A DNA stretch of 64,000 bases from Galerina marginata (taxonomy: Eukaryota; Basidiomycota; Agaricomycetes; Agaricales; Galerinaceae), in NCBI GenBank assembly GCA_023014335.1, contig JAECYW010000034.1:62001-126000 (forward strand), given 5' to 3'. A model generated the notes under the pieces. It saw nothing but the letters and a program-made list of their open reading frames with translations. It did not search any database and was not told where the DNA came from. Positions 12,813 to 24,300 of this stretch are shown piece by piece. Each line of letters starts with the position of its first letter. Position 1 is the stretch's first letter. The position numbers and the translations under genes were made by a program.

Positions 12813-13734
12813 TCAACTCCACCCACAACGATAAGAAAGAGGATCCAGCTCGCAATTCAGATCTTGAAAGGTAGGAGTAGGCGATAGCGAGAGGTCGAGA
12901 AAGGCCGTGGTGAATGATGAGAAGCCTGTGACGAGCAGAATTGACCAAAGGTACTCAAACATAACAGCCGTTGGCCGTGCGGGCGTGGATCTAGGTGGTT
13001 GACAAATCGGGGGTGGTCCTCGCAGATGGCGGTTTGGCGGGCAACTCGTCAGGTTGGTCAGGCGGAGGATGCAGGCGGAAGGGCTTGAGGAGCAGATGGC
13101 GAGAACGATGCTTGTGAGCATCGGCGGGATTGCTTGTCCCTTGAGTATTTGCTCTTCAGATGCCCCTGTGTCCTTAACATCGATACTCCTCGTCGTCGTG
13201 CCTATCTTGATGCTCGCCTGGTCCTTGTTAACAACCCCCAAGGTCAGCGTCATCCTCTGGATGCTTTCTTCCGTCGAATTTGGCTCGAATTTGGCTCGCA
13301 GTCCAACATGGGAGGAAAGGTTCTTGAAGATAATAGCAGAAACGACGCAGGCAGTGGCGGAGGAGGTACCCCAGAAGCCTCTGCATGATTCTCCTCTCCG
13401 ATAGCGCGAGAGCCGTGTCGAATAAACCTCGGTTGAATTTTTGAGGGTGGACCGTTCCGTTTCCGTGACTGTGGCGATGATGAATGAAGAAATAATGTCG
13501 AGAGTGTACGGAAGTTCATGGGCTTGGGAGTACAAAGAGAGGGTAGCGAACAAGGTCGGCCGTTATGATGCAGAGGGCAGTTAAAACCACTGATCCACTA
13601 ATGGATGGAGGTATTGACGGTGTTGTGACAGTGGCTGTTGCTTGCGTTCGAAGATATCTACAGGTGAATGAACAAATTGTCGACCAACATACAGAGAGAA
13701 AAATAGACATACGAGGGCATCTTAACCTCCTTCC
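12813..13734 (-). pseudogene. Possible decayed membrane-protein gene
   Basis: Not recognised. A 246-codon open frame (12813-13553) and an upstream pair of possible exons are seen. ATG 13715 is followed by only two codons and a GTATGT donor, then an exon after 13670 reading YLRTQATATVTTPSIPPS and the hydrophobic SVVLTALCIITADLV. The long frame holds hydrophobic runs (LDIISSFIIATV, MLTSIVLAICSS, YLWSILLVTGFSS) but no family motif, and the frames do not join cleanly. Residue composition is plausible but not convincing. A related, more damaged copy lies at 6.6-7.2 kb. Confidence 0.25.
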
Positions 13735-13744
13735 GCTAGAATAA

Positions 13745-14720
13745 ATTTTTGAGCAAGCTCTTGCCTCCTCGTGGACTGAACCGCCAGCCCAAGCCCCGGA
13801 CTAGACCACTCCCAGGACGCAGGATGGAGCCAAAGCCCGCCACCTATGAGTCACGACTCTAGCAACAAATCTGACCCTGGCGCATTCCGTGCTTCGTTTC
13901 AAGTAGGCGATGTGGATGCGTCGAGCAAACCATGACGATAAGACAAAAAAAGAACGAGTAAATCCAATATGCCAACGTGGTGTCTTGGCCTCGTGGTTTT
14001 TCTGCTGCAAATAACGACCACGCCGCTGATACCGCGCTTTGCAGCATTTAGGGACAGCTATCTTCTGTCTAACGTGTCTTATCCCCCGTTGAGTCCAAGT
14101 CTATGTAGATGGTTTTAAAAAAATTCCAGGACCAAGAGAGGAACAAAGTCCACGTACACCAATAAACCAGTAGGCCAGATCCGCGAAGATACACCCTCCG
14201 ATTCTTCATTGGACCACAAACCCGAGCCAAAGGCCAAACTCGAGCCCAGACGAAAGCCACAACCAGAGAAGGTGAAATAATCTCGATGTCCTCGGCCGTC
14301 GACTGCGTGTCAAACTATATCTTCTTCTGCTTTTTCCATCTGATTGTCGATGCGGCACATAAGCGACGCGTATGAGACAGCGGCTGGTCAACCCGGGCTT
14401 GCAAATTAAGACTGGTTGCCGCTACCATTGCTTTCATCGAAATAAAGGTCAAAATGTTGGGTTATGGCCTAGACAAAATGATGTAACATGCATTCAATTC
14501 AACAACAGATCGAAAGAAGTGAAAAACATACGTTTACACCCACGACTGTTGGTTGAAAATCCTTCTTTGATGTCCACATCCGTGTTCGACATACTCTAGA
14601 TGTTCCGGTGGCGTTTGAGCAAAACATTGCCCTCTGAAAACCTAGGACCGTTCGACGCAAAAAGTAGGCAGTGCAATGACCATGAAAGTTTGAAGAGGAG
14701 GAAGCATTTCTCTTTTCTCA
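13745..14720. other. Intergenic; contains copy A' blocks
   Basis: 13745-13940 matches 7160-7340 (see copy A). The rest holds only unsupported short frames. Confidence 0.35.
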
Positions 14721-14729
14721 GTCTGGTCA

Positions 14730-16200
14730 TAGCGTTCCAAATCACACACGTCCAAACAATCCCACGTGACACAACGCTCCTTCAAGTCGAAATTCGTCTT
14801 CGATTGATCCCAAATTGATCCTTGACTCCTTCCCCAGAGTACTTATAGTGAAATAACTATGAGGCTGCAGCTCTGAATACTCACTGATTTTAGGGAAATA
14901 ATCGTGGTTATTTCTTCATAATCATATCTGGCGACTGTTTCATTCATTTCTTCTCAAAACATCTGCGATGGAGATTCTCAGTCGACTGCCACTCGGACGG
15001 GCCTCTCGTCGGCGGTACCTTTCCGTCTTGATCTTGAGCACAAAATGCAACGACTTTTCTAGTTGTTATTCTACATGGCACGATATCCCAAGATTTCGCG
15101 TATTGACCCCCGATCCCCTCATAGTTGCTCATCAGATGCTCCCGTCTTCTCCGTAACGATGGTCCAAGACATCGATCTGATTCGACTCTGCCATGGGCCG
15201 TCTCACAATGGTGAGAAGGGGCTGAAATACTCAACGAGCATGTCCCCACTGCGCCTATGCCACCCCACCACTCTTTATTCAATTCCACTTCCAAGATCCA
15301 GCACGTACCGCCACCCACACAGAATTCGGGCGGTCCAGAGTCGGTCATGACCTACGCCGTGCTGCATCCGTTGAGATATTGCCAAACGTTTGTCGGAGTC
15401 GCGAGTCATTGGTATCCCTACGTAACCAGAAAGCGAACTGGGATTATCGCAAGACTCGACGGACCGCTCGTATGCCCGGGTACTTGAAGGAAACTTGCGT
15501 CGCCTACGATCCCTTTTTCCGGCCTATCGCTCAGCGCTGTATCATGCATCCCTCCCACCTCGTCCGATCCAATGCGTACAATTCAAATTCAGAGTGAGGT
15601 AAAATACACACCTGTCGAGATTGTTCCTGAACTCACATCCTGTTTACCGACAGGTTGGGCGAATCGACTTTAGTCGTCAGGGAGGATACACTTATGTCAA
15701 GACGCACAGCACCCCGGCAGTTTTGGTGCCCGAAGAATGAGATTGTGCACAAGTCGACGTTCCCGCTGACCGACCGTTAACGTTGCTGTTGACTGACTTC
15801 CCACCTCTATGTATATTCCATCAGGTCTTCGTCATTTGCAGACTCATCGGGACTCTCATATCCATCAGTACGCGTATGAAAAATCTCGTGTTCAGAATAC
15901 ACCCCAGTCGATCATTATGTCGTACACCTAGCTCCCACATTAGTGACACCACCCATTCGCGGTGCGCACCCTACCCAGAGACTCAGAATCCAGAGTCTGG
16001 CATGAATCGTTTGCTCCACATCCATGAAGATTTTGCCTGAACGTTTGTCTTCTAGACTCGTTCGGCATCTCCGTGGATGGGAAACTCTCCTCTTCATGCC
16101 AGACTCACGGGCAACTCGTGTTTCTCAGTGCTCAGACGTTGAATCAGTGGAGGGAAGGCTCTTCTGTAGCTTCTTTTCTGTCAATCGGCGGTAATTGCCT
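14730..16200. repeat. Unnamed dispersed repeat, copy B2
   Basis: Collinear with 8090-9640. Matching blocks include TTCCAAATCACACACGTCCA (14735), GAGTCTGGCATGAATCGTTT (15991), CGTTCGGCATCTCCGTGGAT (16059) and GTGTTTCTCAGT. Overlapping open frames of 95-134 codons on both strands (14944-15350) have no recognisable domain. The repeat is probably ancient, given the many substitutions and indels. Confidence 0.5.
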
Positions 16201-17105
16201 TTCCTACTTTTATTTGTATCAGTCGCACTTAATTCTATGTATTAGGAAATCTCCCGAGAGATTATTCAGGAAATATCGATGTCTCGTGTAGCGCTGCGAC
16301 AAAAAATTTAAGGTGAGGGGGACGCTCACCATGTTGGTATTATGTATACTGATCGAAAACGGATTCAGATCGTCCACCATTGTGTTGACCTCAAGGCTCA
16401 TTGAAATTGAATAACCATGAATCGCAAGGCACAGGCTTCAAACGGAATCAGGTGTTTCGCAAGCCCCGAGCTGGTTTGAACGTTAAAGCGTTAACCCGTC
16501 AAGGTAATATAACAAACAACCTATTCGAGTAACAGCCAAAATGCTGCCCTCATACAGGCTCAACCTAACTTCACGAAAATCCTCGGTACCTGTCCTAAAA
16601 CGCCTCACTGCCTGGACAACATTGTAACTGTCAAGTGGCAATTTGGACTTTCGAGTGGCCGACGGGAAGTTATGTACGGTATAACGTGTTCAAATCTCTT
16701 ACTCTTTCATTTAGGCTTGACCCTGATTACGACCACCAAAACGTACACGAAGCGCTCGATCTCCAATTTTTCTCAGTCCCTAGATGCCAGCAGGAGTCAT
16801 TGGATACCGATAGGCACATTTTTGCGACGACTCTGTCCCACTCATTCGAGGCCCTTTGGTTGACCTACCCCAACCTACGCATGCGCAGTGTTGTCAACAA
16901 AAACAAATTCCCCAGCGTGTTATTTTTCGGTCAGAATATGCACCTTCAGGAACGCTCTCTTTTCTCTTTGACTCCCTGAAGTAGTGCCTGTGTTTCCGCT
17001 CTTTCTTTCGAGAAACACCAGCCGGTTAAAGCTGTCATTGCTCATGTCACGGCCAAGTACATCTCCGACCTCGTTTGTCTAAGCCAAGATGGCGGAACCA
17101 GGACA
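16201..17105. other. Intergenic, one unrecognised frame
   Basis: A plus-strand frame of 114 codons (16635-16979) contains RLDPDYDHQNVHEALDLQFF, but no family or exon partner could be identified. Nothing else is supported. Confidence 0.25.
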
Positions 17106-17112
17106 TATAAAA
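17106..17112 (+). promoter_or_regulatory. TATA-like box
   Basis: TATAAAA about 75 bp upstream of the ATG at 17187. Confidence 0.45.
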
Positions 17113-17186
17113 CGCACCAAACGAATGGAGGACCACGATATTTACCAAACACACAACGTCGACACTATTTTATCGTTCTCTCAACA

Positions 17187-18686
17187 ATGTCCGTAGCATT
17201 CACTGTCACATTGCCGCCCACCGTCGTCTCAGACGAGGCTCAAGACGACAGCAATGAGGCTCCTGTCAAGCGCGAGATCTGGCTGAGGAGTACCTCGCCA
17301 TTCGTTGTAGGCCAAATCGGCGACATCGCTCTCGAGATGGTTCATGACAATGATTCCAATGGTGAAAATCCTTTCGGTGAGTATCGCTTCATGCCTGCCA
17401 TTCATCTTTGACCGGCTCATGCCCATTCCGTCGTTGATCTGTAGCTTCCAAGCTCACGTTCGCCATTGCCATCGGTGAAGAGACCGCTCAAGCTCCACAG
17501 CACCCCCCACAGGGAGAAGATGTTTTCTTCCCGGCCAGCTCTACTATCCGCGTGGATACCGAGACCGGACGGCCTTTTATCTGGGCTGGAAAAGGCGCCA
17601 AGGCCGTTAAAGGGTCTGCCTATAGTGTTAGCCTCACCAAGGACAGCGAGATCGCCTCTTCATTCTCTGCTGGAAATTATATCTACCTCAGGATTACTGT
17701 CGGTGTTGAAGCCGAGTAAGTCGTTGACCTCGCTAGCTGATATCACAACACTTTAACTAGACCTCTTCTACAAGCCCCGATTCGACTGATCTTGAGCTGT
17801 AGGTTACCTTTGAATTGTCATTTAATATTCCGCTGAATTTCCTATCCTGTTGACCCTTCAGATCTCCTGGCATGGAACGAGCCGCTCCCCTAGTACTAGG
17901 CACTTTCACCCGCTTCGCCGGCAAGGTCGGCCAGGCCTTTGGTTTACTCGGGCCCGGGAAAAACGTCGTCCCAAAAGACACTCCAAACAAAAAAAGCGAG
18001 CGCCGGCAGGTGCTGCTCGGGCGGCACCCTATCTTAGGGAGCGTCGGTCGCTTCGTCAACAGATTTTTGGGGCCATTCAAGAAGTCAGAGCAGCACTGGG
18101 CTGTCTTTGTTGGTAACTATTATCACGAGCTGGGTGTGGACGGGGAATGGAATAATGTTTATCAGAATGGGAAAGTTGGAGATGTAGCGTTTGTGTTGGA
18201 GGATGCGGGGTATACAACTTTTAATGACCAGGCTATTGTGGATGCTGGTATGTTTGCCTATCTGTTTCGCCTTTTTGTTTAGAAGAGTTGCTAATCATCT
18301 GTCTCATGGTAGGGAGCATTGCGATCGCGCAGATGGAGCGGCGCTACGAAATCAAATCTAACAACTGCCAAAAGTTCGCAATCAACCTACTCGACCAAAT
18401 TTGCCTCGTTGGGAGGGTAAGATTCGACACCAGCTATGGCCCAGCCAAACAAGTTGCTGGGCCAGAGTTCAAATTCAATGAGGAAACCCAGGAGTTCGAG
18501 GCCGTAGAAATGCCTGCACCCGTTGTCGAGGAGGAACCCCCCGTTACTACAGTGTCCACTCAACTGTACTATGAGCCTTACATGCTGGCTGGAAGTCGTC
18601 TCACAGATGATGATGTCCCCTTGACTGAGGAGGAACGAAAGATACTGCTTGACCGGGCCGCGAAGATCATGGGTGGTACAGCTTAA
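17187..18686 (+). CDS. Conserved fungal protein with papain-like H...NNCQ pattern
   Basis: Four exons (17187-17376, 17445-17715, 17862-18247, 18313-18686) join in frame to 406 residues. The N-terminal half (to about residue 150) is beta-rich (IWLRSTSPFVVGQIGDIALE, SKLTFAIAIGEE, NYIYLRITVGVEAE). The middle has RFAGKVGQAFGLLGPG. The C-terminal half has HWAVFVGNYYHEL and, about 85 residues on, SNNCQKFAINLLDQI. A His followed by Cys in an NNCQxFA context is the arrangement of PPPDE/LRAT/NlpC-P60-type papain-like folds. A peptidase, deubiquitinase-like or acyltransferase activity is therefore possible but unproven. No signal peptide is seen, so it is probably intracellular. The tail contains acidic stretches (VVEEEPPVT). 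The 146-bp second intron is long for this window but keeps the frame. Confidence 0.8.
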
Positions 18687-19471
18687 GCCCGAGTTTTAGG
18701 AGGTTATCGAGTAGACGAGGTGGAATCGGTGAAATGATTGTGTCAAGATTCCTTGCAAAATAAAAACGTTCAGTTTGTTGATTGCAATAGGCATCAAGTG
18801 TTGTTCCTTCTCCGGCCTATCCCAGACAAGGCTGGCGTTCTTTGTCGGGCTAGATTTGATAATCCGGGGAGCAACTGGGAAGTTGAGGGCTTCTTGAGGA
18901 CTAACCCTAATAACTGGGAAGTATGCTCAGCTTTTAGGCCAGATAGTTCGGGAAAATCTCGAAGGGTTCTACACGGATATTTTTGGCCTTGTCGTTGCGT
19001 GGTACGCACCGGGAAAGAGGAACTTCTGAATCCTGGACATAAGTGGAGAAGCTAAACCGGTTGGTCCATGATTTGGCATTTATATCCTCGCACTTCCAAC
19101 AATTCTGATCCAAACGGACAGCCTTGGCCCTCCTTGTGCTTCAATACCTTTCTCAACCCTGTCCACACCAAAAATCGGAATGGAAGCGTACATAATGTCC
19201 CAGCGCATAATATCTAAAAATATCGTCTCGTGGTTTGTAATGCAGCCGGAGTCCCACCTCAATCTGTTTAATTTCGTTTTTGCTTTCGGGGAGCTCGGTA
19301 TGTCGGCTCAATCATCTATGTCTTCGCCATCATTGTAGTGCTGGAAGATGGAGGGCCCATCTATAATTACTCTTTAGATTGATCTGCAGGTCAAGTGTGT
19401 AGTATCTCTTAACGAGCGCACCGGCCCAAATATGGGACCGCGTCGCCCGCGCGACGGCGAGGGAAAAGGAA
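18687..19471. other. Intergenic
   Basis: Contains the 3' region of the preceding gene. A 105-codon plus frame (18738-19055) and its minus counterpart have no recognisable features. Confidence 0.35.
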
Positions 19472-19543
19472 CGGCCTGGACAGGTATCGAACCTGCGACC
19501 CCAGGATACATGCCCTGTGCTCTACCGGCTGAGCTACCAGGCC
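19472..19543 (-). tRNA. tRNA-like gene, anticodon loop one base short
   Basis: Read on the minus strand it folds as a cloverleaf of 72 nt. The acceptor stem GGCCTGG/CCAGGCC is fully paired. The D arm is GCTC-AGCCGGTA-GAGC and the T arm is GCAGG-TTCGATA-CCTGT, with discriminator G. The anticodon stem pairs best as CAGGG/TCCTG with a 5-nt variable loop GGGTC, which leaves a 6-base loop CATGTA with no U33. Forcing a 7-base loop (CATGTAT) would give anticodon TGT (Thr) with A at position 33 and an A-G mismatch in the stem. The isotype is therefore unsure. It may be a tRNA pseudogene or carry a one-base deletion. Confidence 0.7.
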
Positions 19544-20311
19544 AACGGCTCTAGCGCTGCCTTGCCCCCCGCGTCAGAGCACCCACTGGTGACCCAGTCT
19601 CCCTCGGCTTGCCCAAGCGGAGCACGTGGAGGGCTCACACGACTCGGATCACCATTTTCCAGCGGAGATATCTCTTCATTTCTCATGTCGAGTTTCACGT
19701 TTACCCATCGTCTATTTCTTCCATTTTCCTCTATCCCAACAGTTGATTACTATGCAAGGATAACTTGAAACCCTGATATTTTGACGCTATCAGGCTGCGA
19801 ATGAAAGCTGTGCGTCATCTAAGCCCCTTTCTCATGTTTAGCTGAGCTACCTTACGGACTGATCTCATTTTCATTAGGTGCCCCTGCTGTCGAGAATGTC
19901 TTGTAGGGGACAATTCATTCCATGTTTATACCCCGTCAGTTATCCATTCCGTCACTCTCTTGCGAAATGACCCTCTAGCTTCGTCCTCATGGTTTCTACG
20001 TCTTGATGATCTCACATAGTTGGATATGGGTAGGTTTTAACGGATGCCAATCTTCTAATTCTTATCAAAATTCTGGTTTTGGTTCAGTCTTCTGTGATGC
20101 TCAAATTTTTTCCTCCAATTCTGATTCATTGGGACCAGGTGTGATGTGGCTTCGAAGTATTTTTAGGGCAATGAAACCCCACTCTGCGGATAGCTCGCAT
20201 TCCGGTTAAAAGGCTCTCGCCTCACGACAAGAAAGGCTATCCCACATCATCGGGGACACCTACTCTTCCCACTTCAGCAATCAGCGCTCAGTGCCCAACT
20301 CCTCCACAATT
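19544..20311. other. Intergenic
   Basis: No supported feature. The last 150 bp is the promoter region of the second DUF6533-like gene. Confidence 0.35.
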
Positions 20312-21931
20312 ATGACAGAATCCATTGTCAGCAATCTCTGGAATATTCAAGCTACCCACTATGCACGAAGTCAGTCTATGACTTTGATCGTGAACGTGCT
20401 GCTCTGATACCACCTAGTTGCTTCCAGTACAATTGTCTTGTACGACTACTGTGAGCGGCTATTTTCTATGTTTTTACGTGGCATGAACCATACCCTGGTT
20501 CTCGACAGTGATAACGCTGCAAGAAGAGGTGCGAGTTAGCTACTTCACTTCCTTGATAATATTTTAAGTCGACTGTTAGGTGGAATTGATCTGGGTATTC
20601 TCCAACCTCCTAATGCATATAGCAGCTCACCAAAGGGTTTCCAGAAAGCACGTTGGTCATTGGTGACGATATTATTTATTATGGTAGGCTTCTTCTTTGG
20701 CTACCTGCTCGAGGTGCTAAGCCCGCCGTCAGAACCGGTACTACATTTTGGCTGCCGTTTTGTCAGAATCTGCTCTGCTTGTCCATGTGAAATATTGATT
20801 CTGACCTGGTCCACTTTAGCTTTGATCTATACGGTGACGATGCATTCCTCCTTGCTTCAAAGTATATGTACATTCTCAATGATGTACCATTAGTAACCTT
20901 CTCCCCTAACACCACCAATACAGTACGTTGTTCGTGTCAAAAAGTTCATTTCCTGTCTACAACAAATCTTTTTTTTTGCAGCTGTAAGTCATCCAAGGAC
21001 ACATTATGAATTCTGATGTTTATTGTTCCCCTCTTTGGAACGCGACTAGCTGTACGTGGACGTTAAATACAATCGCTTGTCGGCCATTATGTCCTTACCT
21101 ATCACTAATAGGCGGTCAATATTTCCACTGGGAGGGATGGACAGGGCTGGTTGCTGCTATGCTGGCACAAGGTCCGTCTTTCCCTCTCGCCTTAGGTGGA
21201 AGGAAACGCTCTTACAACCACTTCCGATGCAACAGGCATCCTGCAAGTTCGAATTTACGCTTTATATTTGCTGAACAAGAAGATCCTTGCTGTAATGTTG
21301 ATTTGCTACTTCGCGTGCTCGGCTGTTTCTGTATGGATAATGTGGACTGATTTGGAGATCCTCATAAGTAAGAACAGTTTTCCTCCACCTGTAAAAAAGT
21401 ATTTCTAATACCCGACCCATCCTGAAGTAACTGCCGTTCCAATTCCCGGCGGGAAATTCTGCACACCAATCCGGGCGGCTAATTTTTACTCATTCTGGAT
21501 CCCAGTACTGTCATTCGAATTCATGCTATTCTTCCTCGCGGTGTTTAGAGGCATCGGAGAATACAGGTTGGCTGGGTCCTCAATATTCCGAGGAGGCAGG
21601 AGCCTCGTTGGTATCCTCATTAGAGATTCGGTTTTTTATTTCCTCGTGTAAGTAGCCCATGCTCACTTGTAAAAATATAATCACTAATCTCCAAACTTTT
21701 GCAGTATTGCAGTTGCCTACCTCATATCTTTATTATTCTGGCTAGCCGCACCGGTATTTATCATTCTATTCATCGCATTCAAATTACTCAGCCCGATTCA
21801 TTGTCCAGTCGGGACTCTTAGGTGCACCAGTGGGATATTCCCCAGCAATGTCATGTGTGCTTGCCAGCCGCGTTCTGTTTAACATCCGTGAAGGTAGTCG
21901 CGTGAGGTCACCCATGTTTGTTTACGAGTAG
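20312..21931 (+). CDS. DUF6533-type multi-pass membrane protein, copy 2
   Basis: Paralogue of the gene at 503, with the same exon order. Exons read MTESIVSNLWNIQATHYAR, VASSTIVLYDY, VITLQEE, VELIW, RWSLVTILFIM, KYMYILNDVPLVTFSPN, YFHWEGWTGLVAAMLAQ, LQVRIYALYLLNKKILAVML, FYSFWIPVLSFEFMLFFLAV, LVGILIRDSVFYFLV, WLAAPVFIILF and GAPVGYSPAMSCVLASRVLF. The last intron donor, AGGTAC in copy 1 (1972-1977), aligns to CAAATT here, so the canonical GT is missing. Reading through gives a frame-shifted tail. Otherwise all blocks are well kept. It could use another donor (GTATTT a few codons earlier) or be newly damaged. The stop at 21929-21931 assumes the last exon is used. Confidence 0.7.
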
Positions 21932-23480
21932 TGAGACTTAACAAAAAGAAATGACGAGAAGAGTACTGATGAGGCCGGAGAACTTTTACAATCGTATTTC
22001 TATTTTCCTAGTTCCAAGCGCCATGTCCAAAGCTTTAGAAGCTATCCAAGTTCGTATTGTGCGGAACATTGTACATATAAAAATCATCACTCGCACCCTT
22101 GCGTAGAGTCTGAGATAATATATGGGAGAGGTGCTTGCACGCATATTAATACTCTCGGGAAAGCGGCGTTCAGCAATTGGACCGTGCCGGTATTCTCCCC
22201 TCTACTACTAATACTACTACCGGACCTCCAAATAATGTCGCACTTCTTGAAGGTCAGCAGCACGGCTAGTGCGTCGAATAAAGCACCGTATTTGCTAATT
22301 CTAGTTGCGACTTCAACCATTTGTGAGTGGAGGCGACGGGAATACGGACGCTGTTTATAATTTGACGGGTCACCAGTTCCCGAAGAAGTGGAAGTTTGAT
22401 TGTCATCCTCGAGGCCGATTTTGACGAGGCTGAGAATGGCGCAGCTACGGACGCTGGAAGACAAATTCGTAGTTATCGGCTCTTCAAATTATGCCCTTCG
22501 ATACTGGACTTATCTGTTGGTCAATGAATAACTGACTAGTTGACTGTCGGCGATAGAAAACACACACCACGGTTCTTCGACCAGAATACGGAGCTCCAGC
22601 TCGAAGCTACGCCTCACGCGAGAGCAATAGGCTGGTCGTGCACACTACCCCTGGCATCATGAGGCAGTGGGTTCGCAGACGATAAGCCGTGAAATATTAT
22701 CCAAAGAGGATGCTAACGTGGAAAGGCTGGCTAAGGTTGGATTTTGGACCTATATAATCGTTAGAAATCGTACAAAACATTTAAACAAACAATAACATAA
22801 AGAAGAATAGGGACAAGTACCATTGAGCCCTTTTCACATCTATCATGAGGGTCGACCAATGGCCAGGTAAAGGTTAGGTCGGAGATAGGTTCCGAGCTGT
22901 ATTGAAGAGAGAGGTGAATACTTCCTTTAGACTGGCCGTCGACAACCAAAACGACAAAAATGACGAGACGAGGAACGCCTAGATTGGTGTAGTAACCACC
23001 ACTAGCTGAGGTCTTTAGCTCCTTTTTAATCCACTTCCGTATCTCCTGCAGGACTTAATAGGGATAGCGCGCCTGCGATTTCATAGTGCAGGGCTCAATA
23101 CGGTTTGACAGGGGCTAGGGGGCCGCAGACGGCCACTGGTTGTCAGAGTCAAAGTGATGTTGCGATTGTTATTAAGATCCCACTTTGCGCCATGGAACGA
23201 AGGCGGGCGACATCAAAATCTAATAGACAGCTCGAGAGTCGAAAATGGGTCGCTAGACAGATAATGTCAGATAATCACAATTTTAGTTGTCAGTCAAACG
23301 ACATACTTGCGACAAACTTACCTTCAGTTTTAAACTTTTGCCGATTCAGTAGAAAGGTTGGTGCTTTCCTCCTTTTCTCACAGTAATTGTAGTTTGAGTT
23401 CCGGCATTGTATTGAGCATCTTTTGGTCCCGAAGGAAGCCAGGCAGTTTTCGTTCCAGTAGTGTTTAAGTGATGCAAGTT
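21932..23480. other. Intergenic, unassigned
   Basis: A 125-codon minus frame (22087-22464) is serine-rich and has no recognisable domain. No other feature was seen. Confidence 0.3.
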
Positions 23481-23499
23481 TGGGGTGGAGGGCGAGGCG

Positions 23500-24300
23500 G
23501 CGTTCTCATCTCAGGTTATGGTCCTCGAGAGCAAACAAGTCCAATCAAACTCACGTGCCATTCCCGGGGTTCCAGTCCGTCTCTGTCCGTCTCCTCTAGA
23601 TCTCCTGGTTTCCATGCGCAGCCAATGCTCAACTTCAGCGCTTCAGCAGCAGAGTGGCAGAGTCAGTCTTTGGCGCTTGCTCCTCTCGTGTACCTACGAC
23701 CGTATTTGGAACTCCCCTCAGATCTGGACATGGTTCTGACGACATGCTGCACCCAATCGCCTGCCCCATCGCAATCTTCGTCTTAAATCTAAACCAACGG
23801 GAGTCAAACTTGTCTTCTAATTCACTATGTATTGTAATCCTGAAAACATTACAACTATCAGCACGACCTCGCAGCCACTGCTCATTACGCCTCATTCTGC
23901 ACTGAGAGTTTGATATCTAGTCGCCGTTACTCCGTATCGATTGTTCAAGATGTCAGATACCTTGCTGGACATTCTACGGATGAATGGTCGCTTGACGGAA
24001 GGTATTAGACTCACCCAGAATAGGACTGCTGCTAGCTGCATTGTCGCATCCACCGGCAAGTTATCGACTCGAAGAGCATCACTATGCGCCGCCTGACAGT
24101 ATAAGAATCGTCATGTCTATCATGTGCGTTCCGTGTCTCCCCTTGATTTTTATTCGCTTTCACAACACCTACGGCGCTTAGAGCACAGAACACCGAGTCA
24201 GGCATGATCCTTAACCTCCAATTGGACTGAACCTTCGCTGACACTCGAACTATTTAAGCATCTCTACGCGTAACCAGACTCACTGGGCTACTAACGGTTA
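23500..24300. repeat. Unnamed dispersed repeat, copy B3
   Basis: The most diverged member of the 8.1/14.7-kb family. It shows AAACAAGTCCAATCAAACTC near 23534 and GAGTCAGGCATGATCC near 24196, in the same order and orientation as in the other copies. Its borders are unclear. Confidence 0.35.

Noticed and set aside
14944..15350. Overlapping 134-codon minus and 95-codon plus frames
   Set aside because: Lie in repeat copy B2; neither is conserved in copies B1 or B3.
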